From the NCBI GenBank assembly GCA_963971225.1, contig OZ020267.1:120521891-120585890 (forward strand): 64,000 bases of DNA. Reading direction: 5' to 3'. The translations under genes and the position numbers were made by a program. The stretch comes from Melieria omissa. Its lineage: Eukaryota > Arthropoda > Insecta > Diptera > Ulidiidae. Under the pieces are notes generated by a model that had not been told where the DNA came from, made no database searches, and worked only from the letters and a program-made list of their open reading frames with translations. Numbering within the stretch: the stretch's first letter is position 1; each line of letters begins with the position of its first letter. Positions 36,301 through 51,300 of the stretch are shown in pieces.

Positions 36301-39300
36301 TGCGTCCGAAGCCTCCGTTTGCATTATCCAAAATGGCCTCTTCCGAGTTGAAAATTTGTTTGGTCATTTTTCGATGCTGTCGCGCACGCAAAGCCAGCGC
36401 CTGCGGCCGATCCGCATGGTGAATTTTGCTGGGATCGGTGCGTACACATACTTTGGCTGCTGCCTGTGCTCGCGTCCGGGAAATGAGGAAATAAAAAAAA
36501 ATCAATTAGGCCACACACCAAAGATTTGTGTTGAGGGTTTCACCCACTGTTTTCCAGACGGAAGGGTCGGTGGTCTCGTCGCTCGCCTCCAAAGTGAAGC
36601 AATATGATGGCTGGCTGAGAATGCCGCTGCGAGCAAACACTATTTCTGTAAATGTGTACGAAAAATAAGTATGATTAATTGATTGTGTTCCGAACTCGAT
36701 AAATATTTGCGGATGCTTACGGCAGCTGATAATCGAGTTGCGTTTTCCTGTGTGATCCGTTTCGTAGGCGTTGCAAACGGGACGCACCAGCTCGCTGGTG
36801 TCATTGTGGATTTGGTATGTTAGATGGGAATTTGTCTGGACCGAGTCCTTGTCCGTGAATATGATTTTCTCGCCAATTGGATCGTTCTAGAAAAATTTTT
36901 GAGATAATTTTAATAGTACGCATTAGAAGATTAATTAAAATTTGCGAGAATTTCTAAATATTTCACACTGAGCAGACGTTAAAAAAAGCGAACGTGTTTA
37001 ATATGTTTATTGCGTGTTGTGGCACGAATAACTTTTCCAGAAATACAAGGTCAGTTCGGGGAATTAGGCTCAATTAGTGCACATTTCCCATAGGACACAA
37101 TGTTAAACTGCACAGCGAACTGCGTGTATACTATACGCCAGTTATGTGCATACGTGTATAATTAGAATTGTAATTAAAAGTGTGTATGCCAACGAGGACC
37201 ATTTTAGGAATAAAACTGGCCAGCGTGACCCTCTTGTCACCAAATTGCTGGTTGCTCCATTTAAATGTTCGTTTTAAATGTGTCCTCTACGAAGTGTCAA
37301 AGTAATACAAAAACAAGTAATTACAGTTTTTTCACGACCGAATTTTGTATTTAGTAATTTGGGGCATGAACTTCTCGTTCTTGTAATGAGTTGAGGAATG
37401 TCCGAATATGTTTTCATGATTCCCCGCATATCACAGAAAGAATAAATTCTTTTGGGATAGGATTGACATGCCTACATATATATGACTGTTTATTTTTATA
37501 GATGTATTAAATATATGTAACTTTTTGCACACACATATCTATGTGTGAAAGAAGTTTGTATGTTCATAATGATATGGTGCGATTACTTTCACCCCTGAAG
37601 TTCAAATTTAATAAATTAACATGCAAATCCACCTACGCAGCTACATATATACTTAATATACATGTACGAATGAATATTGCCTCCAGCTGACAAATTAAAA
37701 ACACGCTAAGAATTTTAAGAACTGTCAACATGAGCTTATAGCTTCATAACAGTTTGAAGGTTAATTAAGTCGATGACGTTAAAATACTACAAAAACCGCA
37801 ACAGAAATAAAATTATTTATTTTAAAATGCACCCATAATTGCACACGATGTCATCTTTTACATTTAATAGTATGTGTTTTAAAGAGCGATTATAGACAGC
37901 AAGATCCGTGAAAGCACAGACAACATATCATAATATGTGATACGTGTAATATGTTACCTGTGATGCAACCATTTAAGGAGTAATTGTAATTTCACATGAA
38001 ATTAGAGCAACACTTTCAGCATATCTCAACCCTTTCGCTATTTTGTTGTCATATGGCAACGTGCTACTTTGTGGACGTCTGAACCCATGATACAAAAATA
38101 GACAGGTAGTTTCAATGCGACAGATAAACATAAAATTGACATTTGGAAAAAAATATTTGTTTAAAAATTGTGTACTACTATTTTCATTTTTGCTACAGAG
38201 CTGCAATTTCACAGCAATTAGTTTATGTAGTACAGTGGACCCTCGGTTAACGAACGCCCCGCATAACGAACATTTCGCATAACGAACACTTTTTTTTGGG
38301 AAAAAAAGTTTCTCTTAACGAACGAAGTTTCGCATAACGACCAACGAAAAAGGGGGAAACCTTAATTACATGTAAAATTTCTGTCTGTGCTAAGCAACGA
38401 AACAGGGGAAACCCCGAATACACATTATAGTGCTGTCTGTGTTTTATTCAACGATAATGCTGTGTCTCATTTTCAACAAATTTTGAAGCGACGTCAGAAA
38501 CAAACGACTCTAGACAGTTTTTTGTTTAAAAAAAACAAGGTATGCATGTACCAATTATAAAAAAAAATTTTCTTTTCTAAACTCTTTATTTTTTTCATTT
38601 GAGATTGTCTCCTTCCGTCCAATATATACTCAGTTCCTTAAAAAATTTTATACGTTTCATTTAACTTTCTTTCAATAAAAGCTGACCTTTAAATGGTGTA
38701 TTTTTTCAGTTCTTTTGATGCATTTTATGTTACATTCTTTCAATAAAAGTTCAAATTGAAACATATTAGAGTGTATTTTTTTTCGACCTGGAACGCATTA
38801 ATTCATTTTACATTGATTTATATGGGAATAATGGTTTTGCTTAACGAACGTTTCGCATAACGAACAAGATGCTGGAACCAATTGTGTACGTTACCCGAGG
38901 GTCCACTGTATATCATTCAGTTTCTGTATTTCTTACTTTTTTTTAGCACCCTTAAAATTGTATTTTTATTTGTCAAAAAAGCAAATGACTTTTAATTTTG
39001 CTCGATTGAATCTACCTGTATATTTTTGTATCACGTCCGAACCCTCTGTCGTTTCAAGCATACATTTTTCTATGCTTAGAATAGTTTGAAGTTTTAGGAA
39101 AAATACGAAATTAATAAACTGAATATTTAAGTTTGAAGAAGAAAAGTATACACTTTTCTGTAATGGTATATTTTGACATAGTAAAGGAAGAAGAAGCAGA
39201 AAAATTAGATAACTTTTTAATTTGACTTTTTTCAATGTAGATATTTTTTTTAATTTTGACTAAAGTAAATGAAGAAATATTCAAATTTTCAAATTTTCGT

Positions 39301-42300
39301 TATGCGTAAAAAGTTGTATGTTTAAGTAATAGAAAACACTCTGAAATACAGGGTCCGAGTATAAAAACTAAAAATTTGTTTATGGAATGTTGCTAATATA
39401 ACCAAATAGAAGCCTAAAACGTTAAATTTAAAATTTTAATTTTTCCCAGTAAAAATCTGTAGCGAAAGGGTTAACCAATGTTAAGGGATCACATTCACCT
39501 GCGCACCCTTAAAGCCGAGTAAATATTGGAATTATATTATTATATACACTATGATGAAAAAAAATATAAAATTATTGGTTTCACACTATTTATTTTCCCC
39601 TAAACTAACAGAAAATAAATTTATTTTATTGGACAATTGGACAATTTTCTTAAACATTGTTAAAAACTAATTTTTTCTTTTGTAAAATATCGTAGTTTCT
39701 TTATTTCTAGAAACAAAATACATGCCCCGTCAGGGACATGATTTTATTTTATATGATTCGTTTTTGTTATTGCAGATTGGATCATTTTTGGCGAAGTTTT
39801 AATGCAAAGATAATGACATGCCAGGGTGTTCAAGAGCGGTCTATTCATACCGTTTTTTATAGTTGAAAAGTTAATTGAAGAAACAATATAATCTTTATTT
39901 ATGATATTTTATATACATATATATCATTTTTATATATTAATAACTAGCTGACCCCGCGAACTTTGTCTCGCACGACATTTGTTATTTTTTTTATAATGAA
40001 ATACGCGAGATGGCAAATCTATGGAGATTAAAATTGACGAAGAAAATTAACTGAAGGAAAAGGAGGAGCTATTGATTAACGTAATCGAGGCCCACAAATT
40101 AGCAATGTTGCTGCTAAGTTTCAGTAAAGAAATGGACTGCGCTTGAACCGGATTTAAGTTATATGAGCGGTGCCATGCCCACTTATTCAATACATGCCCC
40201 TTATTCAATGCCCTCTGTCGAAAGAGAAAATGGTAAGTTCGTACTAAGTTTCATTGCTGAGCGGCTTATAGCAAAATATTTTGGTCAGAAAAAAGTGCCA
40301 CTCCCCTTGTCCAACGCCCATCAAATCTTGTCAGTAGAATGACTCATCTATGGGACGACGGGATACAAAATTTCAGTGTTGTAAAACTTACAATTTGGAT
40401 ATTCCATTATTAAGATCTGGCTCGTATGGGTGGTGCCACGCCCCCTCGTCCAATACTTGCCCCATTCCCTCTGTCGAAATATATGAATAAATGGTAGGTT
40501 CGTACTAAGTTTCATTGCTGAGCGACTTATAGTTCAGCAAAATATTTGGGTCACAAAAAATGTGCCACGCCCCTTGTCCAAAGCCCATCAAATCTTATCA
40601 GTAGATTGACTCTTCTATGGGACGACGGGGTACTACATTTCAGTATTGTACTACTTACAATTTTGAAGATATTCCATTTTAAAGATTTTGCTTGTATGGG
40701 TGGTGCCACGCCCCGTTGTCCAAAACCCGCCTCATTCCGTCTGTCGAAAGATATGAGTACATGATAGGTTCATGCTAAGTTTCATTGCTGTGTGACTTAC
40801 AGTTCAGCAGAATAATTGGGTCACAAAAATGTGCCACGCCCCTTAGGGGTATAAAAAATAGTTAGTAGCCGATTCTCAGACCTACTGAATATGCATGTAA
40901 AATTTCATAAAAATCGGTCAAGCCGTTTCGGAGGAGTATGGTAACAAACACTGTGACACGAGAATTTTATATATAAGATTAATAATTGACTGGCAGGACA
41001 GCCCGATTACGAGACTAAGGCCTAGCTACCCGCAACCATCCGTATTGTGCGTGCGAATTTGTACAGGGTTGGAAGAGCCCTGCCGATTCCGGACAGCGAG
41101 TTGGGAGCTTTTTCATAAGCAATTTTTACTCTCAGAGGATTGTAATTTCCTGCTGAGAGGACAGCCGCCGAAAACTGTTATTTTTCTTTTTTTCGGTGTT
41201 AGCAGCAACGGAGTCTTGAACCTGGGTTCGAGCGTCGCATTTGACTCGCGGCCCAACGCACTAACCAGCTGAGCTATAACAGCTATTCTATTTGTGACAG
41301 CTATTTCTGTCACAGCTATTTCTGTCACAAATAGATCTGATTTTCAGAGCCCAGGTTTTTAGGACTTCACAAATATTTTCCTATATTTATGTATATTTTC
41401 TTTCATTGTTTCCCTTAAATTGCTTACATACATTAAATAATAAACATTATAAACATGTATTAGAATATAGTCAGCTTTCACTCAAATTTTCTAATTGAAG
41501 GGTGTGAATACTCCTTCACTTGCGCTTGAATCGAAAATTATACAGACAAAAGTATTGCCATTAAACGCTTTTCTACTTATGTGCGTTCGACTATTTATGT
41601 GCGTTTTTATTGAAAACACAAACAAAACAAAGAGCCATAAAAACGCACACAGAAAGGAGAGGGAGAAACGCGCGCCATCCAGCTATTGGGGCAATAATTA
41701 CAAAACAATTCTTTGCATGCTAAAAGACCGGTCAGACCGACCGGCGAAAGTACCGGTTGCGTGTTACGAAATAGTTTACGGACTATTCGATGTATGTATG
41801 AATGAATGTAAGTCGCGACATTGGTCTTTTTGGGGGCTAAAAACAACACGACACATAAGGAAGGCAGCACAAACCCAAGCAGCGCGACAGACAGTCCAGC
41901 AGACAAAGAGTAGCCACGCCATCTTTCTTCACACACACACCACACGGTTCGAACAGCACTAGAACAAAAACAAGCACCAGTCACGGAACAAAATTAATCG
42001 CGTGCGACGCTCTCAAACGTTTATCGCTTCCAGACGAAATCGTGAAAATCAATATTAACGTTTCGCTTATATTTCAGTTGTTTTGCAGCAATTAAAGCTG
42101 TTCCTTACATACCGCCTTAAAGTGTGGATCCTCCAAGAGAAACTCGAACGCTTTGTTGTTCTGTAGTTCCGGCCCGTTGTCGTTGCGATCCAGGAGCGTG
42201 ATATTGAAGACTTTGCGGTACTCTTCTACTGCGCCGGAGTGCAATTTGACAACACACAGCACGCCCGCCGTGAAGTTGCTAGTCTCGCTGACATTGAGCG

Positions 42301-45300
42301 CCTCATGATCCAGCGGCACTTTGGTATACAGGGCATTGTTTTTCACGGCGAAATAATTGTTGCCGCTCTCGAGTACATATTTCAGCTCCATTGTTGGACA
42401 GAGGTACCTCGCCGCGCGCGGATTAAGAGCGCCCACTTGCAGTGGCCGGAAGTTTTCGGCGCGCTCGTTTAGGACATCCTCCACAATGGTGTAGTGCGCC
42501 ATCGACCAGAAGCAAACGTTCTCCAAATTTCGACAATACTGCTCTTCATCCTGTGGATTCAACTCCAGCGACATGTGTGGAATCTTGCTGGAGGTCCTTG
42601 CATTTCGCGGAATAGCCGTCAAGATGAATTTGGTCTTCACTCTCAAGTTGCGGTAATCGTTCTTCATGAAGACTTCACCTGTAGTGCCGTTGACCCGCAG
42701 CAGATCGTTACTCTCCAGGCTGTACAGATAGTCGGGCGCTACGCTGTTATTTGCAACGGCCAGCACTTGGAAGCACCCAATGGGTATTTTGGAGAATATG
42801 CTTTGCGACTTCTCGTTAAGAGGCAAATTCAATTTGACCGAAGACATCGGGAAATAAACCTCCAAGGCTGTAAGTACAAAAATAATAATTTAAAACGAGA
42901 TGTAAGCAGTGTATTCATCTTAAATTTAAAAATGCTTAGCACATGTACAGAACCATTTGCTGAGTCCCCTGACCCATTAAATAATTTCAAGCTGCGAGGT
43001 CGCCTTCACACACTATGCCAATGCTTTCTCCCGACATATCCATTTATTTGCTTTTCAATCAATTGATTTGCCGACTGGTCAGTCAAGCGGTGGTGTCAAC
43101 AATCAAAGCCACAAGCTGGTCATCACTTACAGCCATTGGCGGCGTCATAATACTTTTTAAATGAACACAATACACCCGCCGCCAATCCACAACTCGCTTG
43201 CATGCGTGTGTTTGTTCACACACATTTGTTGTCAATGAGTTTGAGTGCTGTGGCAAGACCATAAAGTGGTCCTTTGTTGAATAGAACACCATGAACGAGT
43301 ACCCACCGCCGAAACCATTAATGTTTTCTCAACCAGTCCTAGTTTTCCTCCCAAATATGACAATTTCAAGTTTTCAGAGATAAAACCATTTTAAACTATT
43401 CGAATGAACGTTCAACTCGTCTGTGCGATATTTGCACAACACATGCATGTTAACGCAATCACTTATACCCAGTGTTGAGACATATTGCTTTTAAATGTAA
43501 ATTTGTTATATTACATACTATCAGGGCAAGTTTGAAGTCAATGGCCCATTGATAACACCGTGCGACAACAAATTTTACACACGAAACAATCGATTACTCG
43601 CGAAACTCGGAGCCAAATGTAGTAAAACGGCGTTTTTAGTTTTTCTTTCTGACGTCAGAATTTTTTTTAAAGGACTTTGAAATTTCAAGGAATTATTTTA
43701 AAAATTGAACGCATTGTAGAATAACAATATTGGTACCAAATGAAAGAGTAAGTGTTATATATTACTTATAAAAATGCCGAATTAGGCAAATGTTTGACTA
43801 ACTATTGCACACAGCTTGGTCTGCGTTGATGAAGTGCAAGTAATTACCTCATTTTTAAGTTCCCTGCACCCTACTTTACTCTACTGACAAGCTGTTGTAA
43901 TATTTATAAAAAGTAATAAGTATGTGTAGTAATGTAAACTTGGAAAAAAAATAAAATTATTACTGAGTTATGTGACGTAATACACTCCGAGCCACCAGAA
44001 TAGGTTCACATTTTTTCCTGAAGGAAAATGAGTAGTGTTCTTACAAAACACAGTTTTACCTCATTTATTGGTATCAAGATGTTCAAGGCATCTATTGTGA
44101 ACCTACCTGTCCAAAACACAATTTGACATTTATTTCCTTTTTCCTTTTTGGCGCACTTTTGTAAAGTGACCCCAAAACTGAGTACATTTTAGTGGGCCAC
44201 CAGAATAGGTTCACTCTGAAAATTAAGATTGAAACAGTGGTAAATGCAAATAAAATGGACTGTTTGGTAAACCACACTTTAATTTATTGATTTTAAAAGC
44301 GAGTATGGCCACATTTATTTAGTATGGCTTCAAAAGTTCGCGTTAACATTGGCTCGTATAAAGACTTAATATAATCTAGAGAAGTAGTCTCCCACGCTGC
44401 TTCAATGGCACCAATTAATTCATTCTTGTTGTCGAACTGGCGTCCGAAGGCATAGACCTTCCTCACCAACCATCCCCATACGTTTTCAATGATATTAGAA
44501 TCAGGAGAATAGGGGGCCGCTCCAGCTGATCAACGTTTTGCTGCATCAACCACTGCTTCACGACCCGTGCAGTATGGGTGGGTGCATTGTCCTGCTGGAA
44601 TATCCACTTAATAGGACCAAACAAGTCAGACAATTGTGGAAAAACTCTCTCAAGCATGGTTTTATAGCCTATTACCGCCATTCTGGCTGTTAGAAATTTC
44701 AGCTTGACAGTTCCGTAGTAGGAAATCGCTCCCCACACCATAATTCCACCTTCTCGACCGTGGTGGCGTGTTAAAAAGCGTTCCTCTTTTCTAAGGTCAT
44801 GGAAATAAAAAATTTATTCATCGGATCCATCAAGATTAAACCGCTTTTAGCCCGAAAACTCGACGTACTTCCATTTGTCGTTGCATGCCATATGATTTCT
44901 GCAAAATTCCAAACGGTTTTCTTGGCGCTGAGCAGTTAGCGATGTTTTTTTTGCAGTTTTTTTCTTTTTAGGTTGGGGACATTCCGAATGACACGTTTGA
45001 TAGTAGAATGGCTTTCAGAAAGTCCAGTTTTAGCCTTGATTTTGGCAACTGAGTCAGCGGAATTTGAAGCATATCGCAGTATCGCACGCTTGTCTGCAGA
45101 TGTTTTCACCGAATGCGGCAGCCTTTCATGTTTTTTCCATTAGTGCTTTTATTTTGCAAATAATTGCTCACCACATTTTGACTTTTGTTTATTTTAAACG
45201 CTATTTTACGCACATAATAATTTTCGCTTTCAAGCACTTTAATTTGAGTGATTTCTTCGGAGGTTAGAGCTTTTCCGTGACCCATTTTCAAACAAACGTT

Positions 45301-48300
45301 AAGAAAAACATTTAATGGAATGAACAAATTTGGTTTTGCTCCCAAAAGTCCCGTTATTCACCAAAAAAGCAGCGATTTTGAATGTGAACCTATTCTGGTG
45401 ACCCACTAAAATGTACTCAGTTTTGGGGTTCACTTTACAAAAGTGCGCCAAAAAAGAAAAAGGAAATAAATGTCAAATTGTGTTTTGGACAGGTAGGTTC
45501 ACAATAGATGCCTTGAACATCTTGATACCAATAAATGAGGTAAAACTGTGTTTTGTAAGAACACTACTCATTTTCCTCCAGGAAAAAATGTGAACCTATT
45601 CTGGTGGCCCGGAGTGTATATTACTCCCATCTTCTGCATTCATACATACACAGAACTCGTGGCAATTTTTGGGGCTTGTTTTGCTTGTACCCTTTCAAGG
45701 GTTTGCTTTGTGCGCGTCATAAAGTTATCACAACTCCGGTGGAACAAAAAACATTAGACTTTCTGTTGACATATGCGCACGTTCGGTGTTGGTGTATTTG
45801 ATTGAATCTACATAAATTAAACAAATTTATTTAAGAGCTCCGAAATCTGTTAGGGGTGCTTGCCACGCCGCCAGCGTGTGCTATCATACATCGGCATATC
45901 AATGCCCGCTTGTATGTGTCGGCATATCAGTCACAAGTCGCAAATCAACAGAATTTGCGTTATGCTAATGACGATTACTAAATTATTGTCGAAGATTAAC
46001 GGTTTGTGTGAATGTTTATCTCTGTTATTACTGCACACATTTATTATTATTGATTTTTAGATACCGACGTGCAATAGCACAATAATTGTTTATTTTGTAA
46101 ATACATACGTTAATTAAAGGCTCTCCAATATCGCAGTGAACCTAAAACACATACAGCTGTAATAGATTCGGTATAAGATACCAGATACAGAATTATTCAA
46201 CATAACCCTTTAGCGTCCAAGACCGGCTACAAGCGAAACTCAAAAACATATAGAATCAAGCACTATTAGACATGTTTGTCTTGTCTTTCAAAAAGTAATT
46301 CTTTAATCGCTGATATAGTTGCTAAAACAGCCCTAAGAAAAACTATCACTGCTATCTGGTGACCTCTTAGTTTTCTTCATCAGATCAAGCTGGAACCGTC
46401 TAAATATATTTCTTAGCAACTAAACAGTAATTCCCGCCTAGAGGCTAATTTAAGTCCAACCAGATTATATATAGCAAAAGAGCCATCCAAGTCTTTTCCC
46501 GCAGTAATAGAGCAGTATCTTTTTGTCACTAGGGCAGCTTCGACAAAAATCCCAAAATGTTGTACAGAAAGTTCGTACAGAATCGGAGAACAATTACTTT
46601 GAATCTTGGTTGGCATTGAGTGGTGATAAAGCAATGGTTTTCATACAAATTGGGCAGCAATATGATTTACAAGACTGCTAACAATGGAAACTCCAATTAG
46701 ATCATGCTGTCTCTATGTCAATAATTCATATAATGCATAGTAAGTGACGCACATTTGGTCGGAAATTTGTAGAAAATAGGTACTACAACCTGACACAAAC
46801 ACATATTTTGCGGACGGCCACAAAATGTTTGTTATTTTTCCATATATGTATGTACAAATACATACTTACACACATATGTGCGCAGAATATGTTTATTTAT
46901 GGCATCAACGACATAAATATTTAATTAGTGCTCCTTATCTAAAAACGAACTCGTATCACGTCGATATTTTTTCTACTCCTAAGTGTAGGAAAACTTGAAA
47001 TTATATGGAAAACGGACGTAATTACTGGCCAGCATTGGCTGTGTGCTATATATTACAATATGTACGATTACCAGCAGCAGATATCGTGAATATGCCGCTA
47101 TGCAAATACCCGCGCATTTGCATTGTCTGTTCCGCGAAAACGGACGAGTGGGTGGGCGAAAATCTATTACACTCGCCCGAGCACCGAGCAAAACCTTGGG
47201 GACAGCGGAGCCGAATGCATGGGCCTGGAAGAAAGCTTTAATTCAATATGATTTTCACAAGCTGCAAGAGAATAATGAAAACAGTAAATTTTTAATGAAA
47301 CAGTTTGTGATCTAACCAGTCATTTGAAGGAGTGCAAAATATGCACACATAATTGATGTCACCAGGGGGCAGCAGTCGGCAAGCTGTTGACGGTGAGTGC
47401 GCGGTTGACATTGATGTGAATTAATAAAGTATTGCTTATTTTACGGTCGTTCTGCTTTGGTATTTGTCGCGTTTTCTAAGTACTTTCATTTCGCGACTGA
47501 CAATGGAAAAGTGCTTACATGATAAATTATATTTATATTTTGGAGTTATGATAAGATTTTCGATTTTGATATCAATTGACCTTGTTTGTAAACATTTGGA
47601 CGTTGTTGGAGCTTGAGCATTAGTTCATTATTTGCTGAAAAGATGTTAGATTTATGAAAAAATGTGTATGTACTATATTTAAAATATAGTTTTGTAATAG
47701 TAGCAACAATTTAAAGAAGCTTATGTAAATTAAGCCACATTTTTTTATTTAGCAGACTAAAGTTTCAGTTTCTCACATTAAATCCACGTGACCAGGCGAT
47801 TTTCATCAACAGCGGACCTAAGTATATACTTTCCACTTCATCACTTTGCTAGGTGGTTAATAGTCGAAGGGTTCAGAATTTCAACAAATATTGCCACTAT
47901 TAGATCCCACCCAGTCTCCTAAGTTTCTCAAGTTTGAAATTTGAAATGTTTCTTAATATTACCCAATTTCAGGATATTAACTAATATTTTCTGTTCTATT
48001 CTATTCTCTTCTAGTTTTAAAACATAGTTTGTAAAAATAAGCTCACATTTAATTTTGCCATTTATGTATTGAAGAAAAGTTAAGACCTATAGATGTGCTT
48101 ATATATACGTACGTATGTATAATCCAACAAACTATACACTATCATCATACTATTATAATGCAATTACAAGTTATAAACAAAACGCAGATAGTTATTAAGC
48201 GAATGGTGATATTTATATTGCGTTGTAAAGTAAACATGTTGCGATGTAGTATGGAAAACCTCTTGCTCTTTTTAGATTTTCAATGACATTTTGACAAAGA

Positions 48301-51300
48301 CGTGACTCTATTTTACCGATGATGTATTAGATCTCGATCTTGAGCTTTGTGTTGTTTTTGTTTTATTTACGTAGACCAGAGATTTCCCAAAACCCTGAAG
48401 AACGAAATCGCAGCGGCTTAAATCGAACGATCTTGGTGTCCAGTTGACATCGAAGTTTGGAGAGGTAATTCGGTCTGATTGCTCCAATAACTGTTTTCAA
48501 AATGATAATGCATTCTTCATTGGTGTAGCCCTCCATTTTTCATAAACAGAACAATCGTACACAAAGCTGTACAATTACAGAGCAGCCAAAATAAAAATAA
48601 AACGAATAAATTAAAATAAAAAGCATAAATTTTAGTTCATCGTTGTTGGTCGTCGTTGGCAATTGTTGCATCAATGAAATGGTTAAGTAATTTGCAAAAG
48701 TTAAAAGTTTTGGACAAAACTTGTGTTCAAATAATATCACAATAAATATTATATACACAATTCACCCAAGTCGGCTTGGATGTTGCTGATGTGGGGCGTC
48801 GTAGACGAGTTATTTTCTTTTGTCATATCTGTTAAAAGCAAAATTAAACAAAATTAAGTTTTTTTATGTTTTGTGTATTTGAATTGTCACGTGGCAGCCA
48901 CAAAAATTAATTCTACTGAGTGGCTTTTTGTTTGCATTTGTTGACCGACTTTATTAGGTGGCGGATTATATCAATATTTGTGGGTACACACTGCCAAAGG
49001 GAAGTGTGCATTGCTGGCCAACAGTCAGCAATGACAAAGTGAGCGAAGCAAAAGTGAGTGAAGCACAAATCCTGATTTTCATTCATATTCCGACACTGTC
49101 CGCAATGCAAAAACACTCGTCAGAAACAGGAAGAGCTTTTTCCATTACTCACTATAAATGCATTAAAATTACGGCAGACGAAGGAAAACACGCGTCTAGT
49201 GCGCTTTGCGTTTGGCAATGAAGTCACCACTGTCTGCAGACAAAACCAAACATAACAACTCATCTCTCAAGAAAGGAAACCCAAGAAAAAGTTGGCAAAA
49301 TCTCTGACGAATCTCTGTGCGAAATGCGCACAGTGAGTCATTGCATGACTAGTAAAGGTTGCAGGATGCGCCATTCATCTGTGAATGGCAACCTCCGGCA
49401 GAAAATCAATCCGAGTGTACAAATACCGACGACGCCCTATAAATTGCCCGATGCCCCCATTAAAGTCGAAGCAATTAATTTAGGCGATTAATTAGTAGCA
49501 CATTGGAGATTGTCAACACACGCCACACCTCTCCATCCAGCCATCAGTCCATCAGCTGTCGTGAGTTCTGCTGGCACTTTGCACCATTTCCGCTGTGCGC
49601 TGACGCTTCCATCACCACCACAAGCGCCATCGCCAACTATCAGCTAAGCCCACCGTTACATCAAGTTCAGGTACAACATAAATTTACCCCATCAATCGCG
49701 AATACGAGTCTGTATGTATGTATGTATGTCTGCACTATGTATTTATACATACATACATATATCGATGCATCGCTTTCAGGGGATAGCCGTTGCCATTAAC
49801 GTCGTCCGAGTCGCCGCCCCTGTCAGCACCTTAGGGACCGGCAACTATAGAAAATGCTGCGATGTTTACCTCTCCGTACAAACACCGCGTAACCCAAATA
49901 AACATCCGATATTCGACGCGTTGTTTCTACTGAATGAAATGGTCATCAGCTCAGTAGAAAGCAGTCAATCGAACCGCAATGTGCGTCAACCGGGTATTAG
50001 TCTTAGGTTATGTGTGGTCTGTTTGTAATCGTTGCTCGAGGTATGGTGCTGTTATGTAGTGGCTACTGCAACTACGTGGTAAAAGGCATTTTCTAATCTT
50101 TCAATATAATTTGCAAAGATTTCACATTCTGAACTTAGTACTATAAACCAACAAATAAACTGTAGACTATGTTTATCACTCATTTCTTTGAAATTGTTGG
50201 TTGTTTTAGAGGCACGAGAAATTTTGGCGCAGTTTCAATATTAGTTCTTAATTAATGAATAAACCCAGACGGGAACATCAAAGGCCTTAAATACATAATT
50301 TTCTTGTTTAAATACGGTCATAGTCTTAAAAGATATTAAAATAGCAAAAAATACTATAGAAATACTTGTTTAGGATAAAGATCCACAAATCTAAATGTGA
50401 TGTTTATTTACTTATAAGTATGTATTTATTGATTTGCATAATCCCAGGTATAAGAAAAACTATGGATCAGTGACATTAGGTCAACAAAAATTAGCTTATG
50501 ATGAAGGCATAACCCATAATCTTAAATCTGGTGCGTAAATAGTTGAGAAAGACTACCAAAAAATAACTGGATAGTTATTCATCATCAGTCTTCAACCTCG
50601 AAATTCCTCGAAAACTGAAAATGAATATGGCATAATATGAACGGTGTTAGGCTATAATCGGACTCTGTTTAAAGATACTCCTGCAATAATACACCGAAAA
50701 AAAATCTCGAATATTTGAAAAGCTTAATACCTTTTGAGCGCAGCTAGTTAGAAATGTAGTGAATGGATCAGGGGCGAAGTCAAGGAGGGTTTTGGGTGCC
50801 AGAACCTCCTTCCCCATAGCCTATAATTATTCAAAATTCGCAATCACTCTGCATGGCATGTACACTCCCACATTAGAAAGAAGGTCCTTTCACCTTTAAA
50901 CATTTAACTGATTTGCTTATTTAATAGTTTCCTTTATGCTCGATTTGCATGATCTAAAAGCAATTGAGTAGGGAGGGGATTTTCACGCAAATGCATGTTT
51001 TTTGAATATTTACAGTTCTCAATGAAATGGATGAAATATCTTTTCGAGTAAAAAAATTTTCTTTAAAATGTCATCAGTTTTTATTTTTGCATATTTCGTT
51101 TTGCATGTTTGATATATTTGTAATAAAATGGATATTTGTACGCATATTCTAAGCCTTTTCTCTTTAAAAAAAATATTTTTGCATATTTACAACAAAATAC
51201 ATATTCTGGCATATTTTTAGATTTTTGTTAAATTCCTTATAAATTTAAGTACCAGCGATCTAGAAAATTATTGATTGCAAATTTTATGAGTCCTTTTTTT

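Noticed and set aside
41495..41962. 155-codon plus-strand ORF in a Ret intron
   Set aside because: Low-complexity composition, no motif and antisense to Ret; a chance frame is likelier.
49503..50028. Overlapping plus-strand ORFs of 98 and 104 codons
   Set aside because: Both read through a TGTA/TACA simple repeat and have no protein family features.
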